This document shows positions 1-7,023 of a stretch of DNA of 64,000 bases, in pieces (position 1 is the stretch's first letter; each line of letters begins with the position of its first letter). Origin of the DNA: an uncultured Photobacterium sp. GTDB taxonomy: Bacteria > Pseudomonadota > Gammaproteobacteria > Enterobacterales > Vibrionaceae. Location: the NCBI RefSeq assembly GCF_947502415.1, contig NZ_CANMZV010000002.1:360459-424458 (forward strand). Reading direction: 5' to 3'. The notes below the pieces were generated by a model. The model did not search any database and had not been told where the DNA came from. It was given only the letters and a program-made list of their open reading frames with translations. Made by a program: the position numbers and the translations under genes.

Positions 1-801
1 TGAATGTTGCTCGGCCGCTTTCGTGTAGCCTGCATCCCAGCTGCTGCGATAAAGTGTAGTAAATGCACTGGTGAGTGCTCTTCGGTGTGACCATTCAGCG
101 AGATGATCAGGGCTGAATTCATTCAGGTAACGGGTAATGCTCGCGATGCTCTGGGTATAATTTTCACTGCTGTCCCATAAAGTAAAGTATTCTGTCATCG
201 TATTACCCTGCATCGGGGTGATTTCCGAAACATGAGGGTTATGATTGTATGTTTCTAATAAGGCCAACACGGCGTTGTGCGGCTGTTTATCCTGGTATGT
301 TAACTGCTCGTTAGTGTGTTCAACATAAAAACCTCCTCGAAGAAAGGCAAACAAGTTATAGAGATCATCGCCGGAAGCCGAGTCATAGCTGGCCGCGATA
401 TCTCTAGCTCGCGTGGCGATATCGACCATGTTTTCTGCCTCGAATGCAGTCGCAGCTATTTGATCATTACGGTGGGATAGCTCGTTAATACACCGAGATG
501 ATACCCCTTTGACAAAGTTAAATAATGCATCTCCGGTAAGCTCTGAAAACTGGTTATAATGGCGGCAGTTATCCAGCTCCATTAGGGCTCCAGTTGCCTG
601 AATTTGTTGCTTATTCGTCGGAGCCGAGATAGATATAGGAGCCTGAATTTTCTCTGGGATTTTGATGTTCACTGCTGACTGGTTTGTCGCATTGTTTGAG
701 CTAATTGCTGAGCCGTTATCTGAAACATTACTTTCAGAATCACAGCCAACAAGAGCTGCTGATATTGTTAGGCTTAATATCAGATTTCGTTTGAGATGCA
801 T
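1..801 (-). CDS. Collagenase-like M9 metallopeptidase lipoprotein, N-terminal part
   Basis: The frame is open from the ATG at 801 to the window edge (267 codons), so the C-terminal part lies outside. A signal peptide ends in the lipobox LVGC (Cys20), so the product should be a secreted lipoprotein. From about residue 65 it matches, from memory, the N-terminal activator region of Vibrio collagenases: a Cys-containing segment, then CINEL, then LFAFLRGGFYVE, like the LFLYLRAGYYAE stretch of Vibrio alginolyticus collagenase. The catalytic HEXXH zone would lie beyond base 1 and cannot be checked. An AGGAAA ribosome site precedes the ATG. The next gene upstream on the same strand is another secreted protease. 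Confidence 0.78.
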   Translation of the reverse strand, partial: MHLKRNLILSLTISAALVGCDSESNVSDNGSAISSNNATNQSAVNIKIPEKIQAPISISAPTNKQQIQATGALMELDNCRHYNQFSELTGDALFNFVKGVSSRCINELSHRNDQIAATAFEAENMVDIATRARDIAASYDSASGDDLYNLFAFLRGGFYVEHTNEQLTYQDKQPHNAVLALLETYNHNPHVSEITPMQGNTMTEYFTLWDSSENYTQSIASITRYLNEFSPDHLAEWSHRRALTSAFTTLYRSSWDAGYTKAAEQHS

Positions 802-896
802 TGGAATTTCCTAGTGTGATAATAACCGCAATTTATATTGAAAATAATTACGGGTGGTCTTTGTATAAAAACAAACAACTCTTATATAAAGCGAGC

Positions 897-927
897 AAAC
901 CTTACTAAATAATATTTTGTAAGGTTT
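897..927. repeat. Inverted repeat between two protease genes
   Basis: AAACCTTAC at 897-905 is repeated inverted as GTAAGGTTT at 919-927. It lies after the stop of the C25 protease gene and about 100 bases before the M9 start, both on the minus strand. There is no T-run after the stem on the minus strand, so it could be an operator for the M9 gene or a weak terminator. Confidence 0.4.
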
Positions 928-985
928 ACTCATGATTGTTGCTATATAATGATTTTAATTTTTAGTCTTAACGAGCATGATTCTA

Positions 986-3352
986 TTATTTTTTATCTTC
1001 ATAAAAACGCCATGTACCAATAGAAAAAGTGAACATCAAAAATACCCAGCTAAACGCTCCGGCACTTTTTTCATCGTCAGTAATTAATGTTGAAGTCGGT
1101 TTAGCTTGATTCGCTGCTATAACTGGGGTTGTTGGAATAACGGGTTTCGTCGGTTTTGCTATAACATCAACGTCAGCTTGATATGGAATACCATTATGTT
1201 CAGTAATGGTAATTTTAAATGACTCTTTAGCTTCAAAGTTGAATGTTACACGTCCTGAATTATCGGTTTCACCGACTAGTGAGCTTCCATCCTTAAACAG
1301 TAAAGCAACTCGAGCTCCTTCCGTTGCGGAAGGTCGTGTTCGAACAGCTACCTCAAAAGGTTCTGAGGTGCCAGCTTTCAATGATGCCGGATGAAATGCA
1401 TATAATTGTTCAGGTGTGGATGTTCTTAATTCTAAATCAGGATCTCCAAACCAATTAAACAGTCGGGCTGTTAATTTCGCAGTCTCATCTTGAGCTGAAT
1501 ATTCATCAAATAACATTTGTTTTGCTCTGTTTAGAGCTACGGCTGGTTTCCAGGATGTTGGATAAATATCGGATGTCCAATTTGACGTATAGTCTTCCCA
1601 GAAGGTATCCATTATCCCTACATGAAACAAATCGTTATAGCCGGAGTAGCTTACTCGTGCTGCGCCTGTAAACCCGACAGCACCTCCAATAGGATTGAGC
1701 ATCCAAGATTCAGCAAACGAATCTATACCGTCGAACCAACCAGTGGCGCAATTCAAACTAAAAACAACAGGCGTTATAGTATTGTTCGTTAAATTATCAA
1801 CCTCAGTGTCAGTAAAATGGGGATCTACCCAACCAGAACCGCCGCCATAACCATGGTCGCGGTGCATAACAAAACCCACTCCTTCATTAATGATCCGAGT
1901 AATGTCGGTATGATTTCCTTCGCCTTGATTTTTCCACGCAGGAGGAACAAGTTCAGGAGGTGTTATACGTTCACGGCCATAATTCCAACCACTGTATTTT
2001 AATTCTTCTGCTGTAGCGCTATCCCATTGTAAAGCGGTATGAACTTGGAATCCTTTATTGAATAAATCTCCAGGTTGACTGAAGAAGTCGTAATCAGCCC
2101 CAAGAAAATCAGCAACGCGGTGTAAATCTTCCATGAACATTCGATCTGCTTCTAGATCATTGTCAGCATCCTGGAACTGACCAGCAAGTAATACGTGATT
2201 GTAACGATCATTTGATTCGGGAGCTTTTTGATACTTCAACGTCCGGTTTACCATAAGGGAAATCTCTTCCTTGGTATCCCCTGGCAGACGACCTATCGCC
2301 AGATCGGCATAATCATCATCACCATCAACAAGGCTATATATAAAATCAGTACGCCACTTATGGTTTTGGCCGTGATAAGGATGGCCAACGATTTCCCACC
2401 CAGGCAAATTTTCATTATCGCCAACCAGTAAGGCATAGCTTGTCATTGTGCCTTTCAGATAGGCATTCTTTATATATGCTTTAATTTCTTCCTGGGAGCT
2501 TCCCGTTTCAGTTGTCTTGGCTACATAAACGTTATAGCCCATTTCTCGCTTCCAATCGGCAAGGGGGGTTATCGCATCGGTAAAATCAGATGGTGTAATT
2601 ATTAGATAATCAGCCAGCTGAGCTGCGGTAAAAGATTCGTTTTTAGGCGCTGATTTTTGTTGAGCGGCTGAATTTGATGTTTCATTGTTATAGTTAATAT
2701 GGAAGCGGACATGAGTAGCAAATCGTACGCTGCGATTTATGGGATTAAAGTCGATAGGTTGGTATTTAATAACAGCATAGTTTTTCCCCCGAACTCTAAG
2801 CGTGTTACTAATTTCAACAGCGTTATGTTTTGTTTCTGACAAGCTGTTATATGCATTTGCATTTTTTACAAATGGCATGTTTTCATCAGGTCGTTCGCCA
2901 TTTCTAAGTGCAACATCAGGGAATGGTAATTGAGCTGGATCAATCGTGATATCGTTGTATGGTTTTGACCATGTAATATCATCAATTACTAATTGAATCT
3001 CAGCACCGCCCGGGAACGGAAGCATTTTTGAATAGCTTTCAATATTAGGGTTTCCTGGTGTTCTTTTGCCAGCTCCACCAGGAAGAAGAATACGGTCATA
3101 AGTAATGCCATCAGCTAACGTTGTCTTAGCAAATGTTAATGAATGTAGATTCGCATCAAGAGTTACTTTATGCTTTTCCTGTTTTACTAGTGATATGTTG
3201 GTAGGATATTCATTTTCTGTGTCGGCAGATGAATTATCACTAAACATAACAACATTTCGTTCAAAAAGCGTGTTGTCAACATGCTCTGATGCTTTGATAG
3301 GTAATGACACAATTGATAAGCCGAAAAAGGCTAAGACTGCCGATTTTTTCAT
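986..3352 (-). CDS. Secreted C25 (gingipain-type) cysteine protease with C-terminal membrane anchor
   Basis: The ATG at 3352 is chosen because it begins a clean signal peptide (MKKSAVLAFF...PIKA) and follows AAGG at good spacing; a start 22 codons upstream would bury the signal. The 788-residue product has a C25 propeptide-like region, then the catalytic core: His in MHRDHGYGGG (about residue 500) and the nucleophile Cys in FSLNCATGW (about 536). An Ig-like beta domain follows (about 650-740). The last 25 residues are a hydrophobic helix ending in basic and acidic residues, preceded by SAG. This resembles, but does not strictly match, the GlyGly-CTERM signals processed by rhombosortases. It probably acts as a cell-surface or released protease. 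Substrate unknown. Confidence 0.85.
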   Translation of the reverse strand: MKKSAVLAFFGLSIVSLPIKASEHVDNTLFERNVVMFSDNSSADTENEYPTNISLVKQEKHKVTLDANLHSLTFAKTTLADGITYDRILLPGGAGKRTPGNPNIESYSKMLPFPGGAEIQLVIDDITWSKPYNDITIDPAQLPFPDVALRNGERPDENMPFVKNANAYNSLSETKHNAVEISNTLRVRGKNYAVIKYQPIDFNPINRSVRFATHVRFHINYNNETSNSAAQQKSAPKNESFTAAQLADYLIITPSDFTDAITPLADWKREMGYNVYVAKTTETGSSQEEIKAYIKNAYLKGTMTSYALLVGDNENLPGWEIVGHPYHGQNHKWRTDFIYSLVDGDDDYADLAIGRLPGDTKEEISLMVNRTLKYQKAPESNDRYNHVLLAGQFQDADNDLEADRMFMEDLHRVADFLGADYDFFSQPGDLFNKGFQVHTALQWDSATAEELKYSGWNYGRERITPPELVPPAWKNQGEGNHTDITRIINEGVGFVMHRDHGYGGGSGWVDPHFTDTEVDNLTNNTITPVVFSLNCATGWFDGIDSFAESWMLNPIGGAVGFTGAARVSYSGYNDLFHVGIMDTFWEDYTSNWTSDIYPTSWKPAVALNRAKQMLFDEYSAQDETAKLTARLFNWFGDPDLELRTSTPEQLYAFHPASLKAGTSEPFEVAVRTRPSATEGARVALLFKDGSSLVGETDNSGRVTFNFEAKESFKITITEHNGIPYQADVDVIAKPTKPVIPTTPVIAANQAKPTSTLITDDEKSAGAFSWVFLMFTFSIGTWRFYEDKK

Positions 3353-3696
3353 TATAAACCTTGGTTGAACTGGTCTTTTATTTAAGCTTTTTGAAGAAAA
3401 ACACATAAATAGCATCATGAATACGCTGAAAGCACAGTGTGCTAATTGTGCAATTTAATCTAGCAATTCAAAGTCAACTTATGAAATCAAATAATGTTAT
3501 TTGAGCATAATATTTGCTTATTATTAAAAGCATTAGTTGAGGTGGTTTTAAAATGAATTTATTTCCTGGTTATGGTGATTTTTTGATGTTGTCTTATAAC
3601 TTGCCTGTTTCTCATTACTGAGATTATAAGTTTAATTTTTTTATCTAAAATTTTTCATATGAAAATTTTATTTATCGCTTTATGGGTTGATTATTA
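3353..3696. other. Divergent intergenic region, no gene seen
   Basis: This AT-rich 344-base stretch separates the divergent C25 protease and Flp-like prepilin genes and should hold both promoters. No reliable promoter hexamers, RNA gene or coding frame could be picked by eye. Confidence 0.5.
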
Positions 3697-4257
3697 ATGA
3701 TGTTCAAAGTTAGACGGTATCAGCATGGATTAGCCGTTGTGGAGTATGCGCTTTTAGCATCGCTGTTATCACTAGCAATAGTTAGCTCATTTATGTCCTT
3801 AGGTAGTGCTGTAAGTAGCTCAATTAGAGGGATTTTTATAACAGAAGTTTCCACTGGTGGCCCAGCTTATTCCGGTGGATCAGCTTCTTCTGGTGGTTCA
3901 GGTTCTTCAGGTGGTCCAGCTTTTTCCGGTGGCTCAGGTTCTTCCGGTGGCTCAGGTTCTTCCGGTGGTTCAGGTTCTTCCGGTGGCTCAGGTTCTTCCG
4001 GTGGTTCAGGTTCTTCCGGTGGTTCAGGTTCTTCCGGTGGTTCAGGTTCTTCAGGTGGCCCAGCTTTTTCAGGTGGTTCAGGTTCTTCCGGTGGTTCAGG
4101 TTCTTCCGGTGGTTCAGGTTCTTCCGGTGGCTCAGGTTCTTCCGGAGGTTCAGCGTCTTCTGGTGGTTCAGGTTCTTCTGTGGACTCAGGTTCTTCTGAT
4201 GGCTCAGATCTATTCGTAGCATCACGTAATGATTTAATAGGGGGGGAGAACCGTTAG
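3697..4257 (+). CDS. Flp-like type IVb prepilin with Gly/Ser hexapeptide repeat tail
   Basis: The N-terminus (RRYQHG, then LAVVEYALLASLLSLAIV) is a type IVb prepilin signal: basic leader, Gly before the expected TadV cleavage, Glu at +5 and a hydrophobic helix. After residue 53 the chain becomes 18 perfect-length hexapeptides of the GGSGSS type, with GGPAFS/GGPAYS and GGSASS variants, encoded by 18-base tandem repeats at 3856-4179. Normal Flp pilins are about 50-80 residues, so a 186-residue low-complexity product is unusual. The frame ends just past a G7 tract (4240-4246); a slip there would extend it by about 77 residues. The ribosome site is weak. It is probably a substrate of the tad machinery at 15.8-32.3 kb; it could instead be a surface adhesin or spacer protein. 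Confidence 0.7.
   Translation: MMFKVRRYQHGLAVVEYALLASLLSLAIVSSFMSLGSAVSSSIRGIFITEVSTGGPAYSGGSASSGGSGSSGGPAFSGGSGSSGGSGSSGGSGSSGGSGSSGGSGSSGGSGSSGGSGSSGGPAFSGGSGSSGGSGSSGGSGSSGGSGSSGGSASSGGSGSSVDSGSSDGSDLFVASRNDLIGGENR
3856..4179 (+). repeat. 18-base minisatellite, 18 tandem copies
   Basis: Eighteen in-frame copies of an 18-base unit (typical unit GGTTCAGGTTCTTCCGGT, read in rotation) run without interruption. Differences between copies are mostly synonymous (GGC/GGT, TCC/TCA), apart from Pro-Ala-Phe/Tyr and Ser-Ala variants. Because the unit is a multiple of three, copy-number change would lengthen or shorten the protein without breaking the frame. All three forward frames stay open here, creating false ORFs. 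Confidence 0.95.
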
Positions 4258-4484
4258 CATTTGCTAGGATTGATGGGATTAAAAATGCTCAAAATAAAGA
4301 GGTGGCTCTTAGCTCCAATCATGTAATGAAAAAAAGTAGTGACAATAGTAGCCTGCGGGAAAGTGTTAATTATAACAATAATGGTATGAAATATTGGCAA
4401 TTGCTGGTTGGGATATTGATATTACTGATATTTTTGTATTTTTTGCGAAAAAGGTGGGAAAGTATAGGTTCAAATAAGAGTTAG
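4233..4484 (+). other. Frame-shifted 3' extension of the Flp-like gene: membrane anchor
   Basis: A frame open from 4233 to the TAG at 4482-4484 overlaps the end of the Flp-like gene in the -1 frame. It reads EPLAFARIDGIKNAQ, a polar linker, then a hydrophobic helix (YWQLLVGILILLIFLYFL) and a basic tail RKRWE. One extra G in the G7 run (or a -1 ribosomal slip) would fuse it in frame, giving a 262-residue protein with prepilin helix, repeat stalk and second membrane helix. A GTG at 4302 lacks a convincing ribosome site. The terminator lies immediately after 4484, suggesting the transcription unit naturally ends here. Confidence 0.5.
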
Positions 4485-4495
4485 GCTTGAATTGC

Positions 4496-4522
4496 ACTTG
4501 AGTGGATATATTCAAGTTTTTT
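4496..4522 (+). terminator. Terminator after the Flp-like gene extension
   Basis: ACTTGA at 4496-4501 pairs with TCAAGT at 4512-4517, followed by a run of T. It starts 12 bases after the stop of the frame-shifted extension and overlaps the stop codon of the convergent ATP-grasp gene. Confidence 0.55.
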
Positions 4523-5807
4523 GCTGACTTTTCTTTGCTTCAAATGTCGGCACCCAGCCGCCAGGAGAATGAAGGTTGAGCCGCTCTTTAGTGACAGAAG
4601 CCCGGCCGGAGATTTGATAGCGTTTTCCTTTATAGGCCCACACTCGTAAATCAGTCCAGAGTGACTGGTTATCTTCAATTGTTAGTTTAGATTTTTCGGC
4701 AATGCGTTGAGCAATATAGAGGTGGCCTTTATTAAGCAGCCTGTGCAGGCGATGCCTTCCGACTTCATGGCTGTCGAGCACACCAAGGCTGGCATGACCA
4801 TGCGTGGGTTTAAAAATGAACTCGTCCTTATGCTGAGCAAGTTGGCAGATGCTTTCATCTGTAAGCTGGTAAGTTGCTGGAATATGCCTGCTTAATATTG
4901 CCCGCTCATAGTCTTTGATCCCGAGTTTGTTATCCCAATCCGGTCGTGACAGAAATTCTAACAATCGTTTATCGCTTCGGGTGGTGTAGCTGTATGGGTT
5001 AGGTGCAACGTAAACACATCCGGCGCGGTAGGCTTCAATTAATGGCTTAAGGGTTTCACTTTGCCATAGAAAGTCGGTTGAGCGGTTAATAATAAAGGCT
5101 ACAGAGCCGTTGTTAATTTGTAGTTGCTTACCATTCCAGACTAGAGATTCTGGTGAATCGATTGCAGCTTTCCATCCGAGATCTTGAGCGAGCGTTGTCA
5201 TCAGTAGGTGTTCATTACGGAACTTTCCTGAATGCAGGGAATCGGCATCGTCCAGGATCAACAATATTCCGTTGCGATTGAGATTGGTTTGCTGGCCGAA
5301 AAAAGCATTAGCTTCAGCGGTGATCATGGCTTTTATCTGGTTGCATAGTTCTGCATATGATGGGGGAGGTGTGATAGTAGTACCGTAGTTATGCATGGGT
5401 AAAAAGCTATGCTTAGATACAAAGCTTTGCTCAGATATAAAATGTTGCTCGGATAAAAAAAGCTCATAATAAAGATGGTTAAGCAGGCCTGCGAACAGGA
5501 AACCTGAACCGTTGTCGTTAAATTCAATTAACTGCCAATTGTCAGGATGAACAGGCGGTATATGTATATCCCATGCGCTGAAAAAGCAGGTTTCCTTGTG
5601 GGGGATTTTTGCAATATTGGACACACCTTCAAAGGCGTACTCCACCCATTCCGGGCGGGCAGTAACTTGTTCGAATATTGCGATGAATCTGTCTATTTCA
5701 CTCAAGATTTCACTAGGAATACTCTGGTGCTTATTAACGACTGAGAAATCAGCGGGTATTCCCGAAGCAATAAGTTGTTGCTGAAATTGCCCGGTCAGTG
5801 TAGCCAT
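4512..5807 (-). CDS. ATP-grasp-like protein of unknown substrate
   Basis: The 431-residue product has no signal peptide or membrane segment. The C-terminal half looks like an ATP-grasp fold: FIFKPTHGHASLG (about residues 335-347, nucleotide-binding Lys and Gly-rich loop) and DLRVWAYKGKRYQISGRAS (about 390-408), which resembles the metal-binding end of ATP-grasp ligases. Such enzymes join a carboxylate to an amine or thiol through an acyl-phosphate. The N-terminal half (LIEFNDNGSGFLFAGLLNHL) is shared with hypothetical proteins only. Neighbours give no substrate clue: it converges on the Flp-like gene and is divergent from the purine cluster. Confidence 0.55.
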   Translation of the reverse strand: MATLTGQFQQQLIASGIPADFSVVNKHQSIPSEILSEIDRFIAIFEQVTARPEWVEYAFEGVSNIAKIPHKETCFFSAWDIHIPPVHPDNWQLIEFNDNGSGFLFAGLLNHLYYELFLSEQHFISEQSFVSKHSFLPMHNYGTTITPPPSYAELCNQIKAMITAEANAFFGQQTNLNRNGILLILDDADSLHSGKFRNEHLLMTTLAQDLGWKAAIDSPESLVWNGKQLQINNGSVAFIINRSTDFLWQSETLKPLIEAYRAGCVYVAPNPYSYTTRSDKRLLEFLSRPDWDNKLGIKDYERAILSRHIPATYQLTDESICQLAQHKDEFIFKPTHGHASLGVLDSHEVGRHRLHRLLNKGHLYIAQRIAEKSKLTIEDNQSLWTDLRVWAYKGKRYQISGRASVTKERLNLHSPGGWVPTFEAKKSQQKT

Positions 5808-6226
5808 TCTGATATGTCCATCATTGTCACGGTGCTTTTAGGATTTTAGCAGTTGGGCAATATTTGTAACTCTGCACCTATCTTTGCAGCCCCTATCTCT
5901 TCACCGCTGATAGTTATCAATTTGATAGCCAAAATATTATTTTGATAGATAAATCAGATTGACTGAGAAGCAATTCTATTTGGCGTCGAGTGATTGTGTT
6001 TACTCCTTTGATGATTCAGAAAAACATTAATGATTCAGATCTCATTTCGGTGTCGATTTCTGACCGCGCTCACGAATCTAGTTTCTTATTCAACTGGCTG
6101 ACAAGTTTGGCTTAATAGTTGCCTTTTTACTTTTTAAGAATTTTTTAAAAACTTCTTCATTACCTCTGTTTTCTTAAAGAGATGCATGAATTTCAGAATA
6201 AGTAGAATTCTAAAAAGGTAATAAAA
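5808..6226. other. Divergent intergenic region before ygfM, with a small palindrome
   Basis: A 419-base AT-rich stretch holds the promoters of the ATP-grasp gene and the purine cluster. It contains the perfect 13-base palindrome TATCAATTTGATA at 5915-5927, and TTTGATAG occurs again at 5941-5948. These could be operator half-sites, but no regulator gene is adjacent. No coding frame seen. Confidence 0.4.
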
Positions 6227-7021
6227 ATGATTGAACACTACTTCAAACCGGACTCTACTGCCGAAGCTCTCGACTTAATGCGGCAGCATACAGGCACCGC
6301 GACCTGGTTCGCTGGTGGATCCAAGCTTAACGCTGCCCCGACTAAAACCGACAAAACGGTTGCCATCTCTCTCGATAAGTTGGCTTTCGACAAAATCGAA
6401 CAGCATGGCCAAGCACTTCATATTGGCGCGATGTGCCGTATTCAAACATTGATAGACAGCGAGTTGGTGCCTGTTGCGCTAAAACAGTCTTCTGCGTTTA
6501 TCTATTCCCGTCATGTCCGTAATCAGGCCACTATTGGTGGGGAGATTGCCGCTCGTCAGGAAGAGGCATTATTGATACCAAGCTTGATGGCGCTGAAAGC
6601 CAAGGTTGTACTGGCGGGTGGCCAAGAATGCGAAGTGGAAGAATACATTGCCGCAGAGCAGCGTGATTTGATTGCCAAGGTAATTATTCCTGACGTAAAC
6701 ATTGCTTGTATTGGCTATAACATTGCCCGCTCAGCCGCTGGATTAGCGATTGTCACCGCTGCTGTATCTATTGATAAAGACGGAAGCAAGGTGATTGCTC
6801 TTGATGGTGTTTCGCCACTGCAAGGCGGCATCGCCTGTCCCGTTCGTCTGCGCGATGTCGAGTGCCAGGATTTGAAAGGTGAATTACTGGAGCAGGCCGT
6901 TGCGGATGCAATTCATCCCGAAGCCGATATTCGCGGCAGTGTTGAATACAAACGCTATATTGCCGGTGTTGTTGTGACAGATCTATTGGCTGAGTGCCAG
7001 CACATGGCAGAGGAGGCATAA
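6227..7021 (+). CDS. ygfM: FAD-binding subunit of a xanthine dehydrogenase-type enzyme (YgfM-like)
   Basis: This 264-residue protein is the FAD subunit of molybdenum hydroxylases (PF00941 type). It shows the FAD loop TWFAGGSKLNAA near residue 25 and the second flavin motif RHVRNQATIGGEIAA near residues 98-112. It would carry electrons from the Mo subunit to the final acceptor. An AAGG precedes the ATG. It is followed after two bases by xdhD with an AGGAGG site inside its own end, so both are one operon. The order ygfM-xdhD-permease-guaD-ghxQ matches E. coli, but ygfK and ssnA, which precede ygfM in E. coli, are absent upstream. Confidence 0.88.
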   Translation: MIEHYFKPDSTAEALDLMRQHTGTATWFAGGSKLNAAPTKTDKTVAISLDKLAFDKIEQHGQALHIGAMCRIQTLIDSELVPVALKQSSAFIYSRHVRNQATIGGEIAARQEEALLIPSLMALKAKVVLAGGQECEVEEYIAAEQRDLIAKVIIPDVNIACIGYNIARSAAGLAIVTAAVSIDKDGSKVIALDGVSPLQGGIACPVRLRDVECQDLKGELLEQAVADAIHPEADIRGSVEYKRYIAGVVVTDLLAECQHMAEEA

Positions 7022-7023
7022 CC

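Noticed and set aside
3856..4179. Tandem repeat array resembling a CRISPR at first sight
   Set aside because: Units are contiguous 18-base copies inside a coding frame, with no spacers and no cas genes.
3836..4225. Long open frames on both strands over the Gly/Ser repeats
   Set aside because: They arise because an 18-base repeat without stops leaves every frame open; their products are low-complexity runs without a start signal. Only the prepilin frame has an N-terminal domain.
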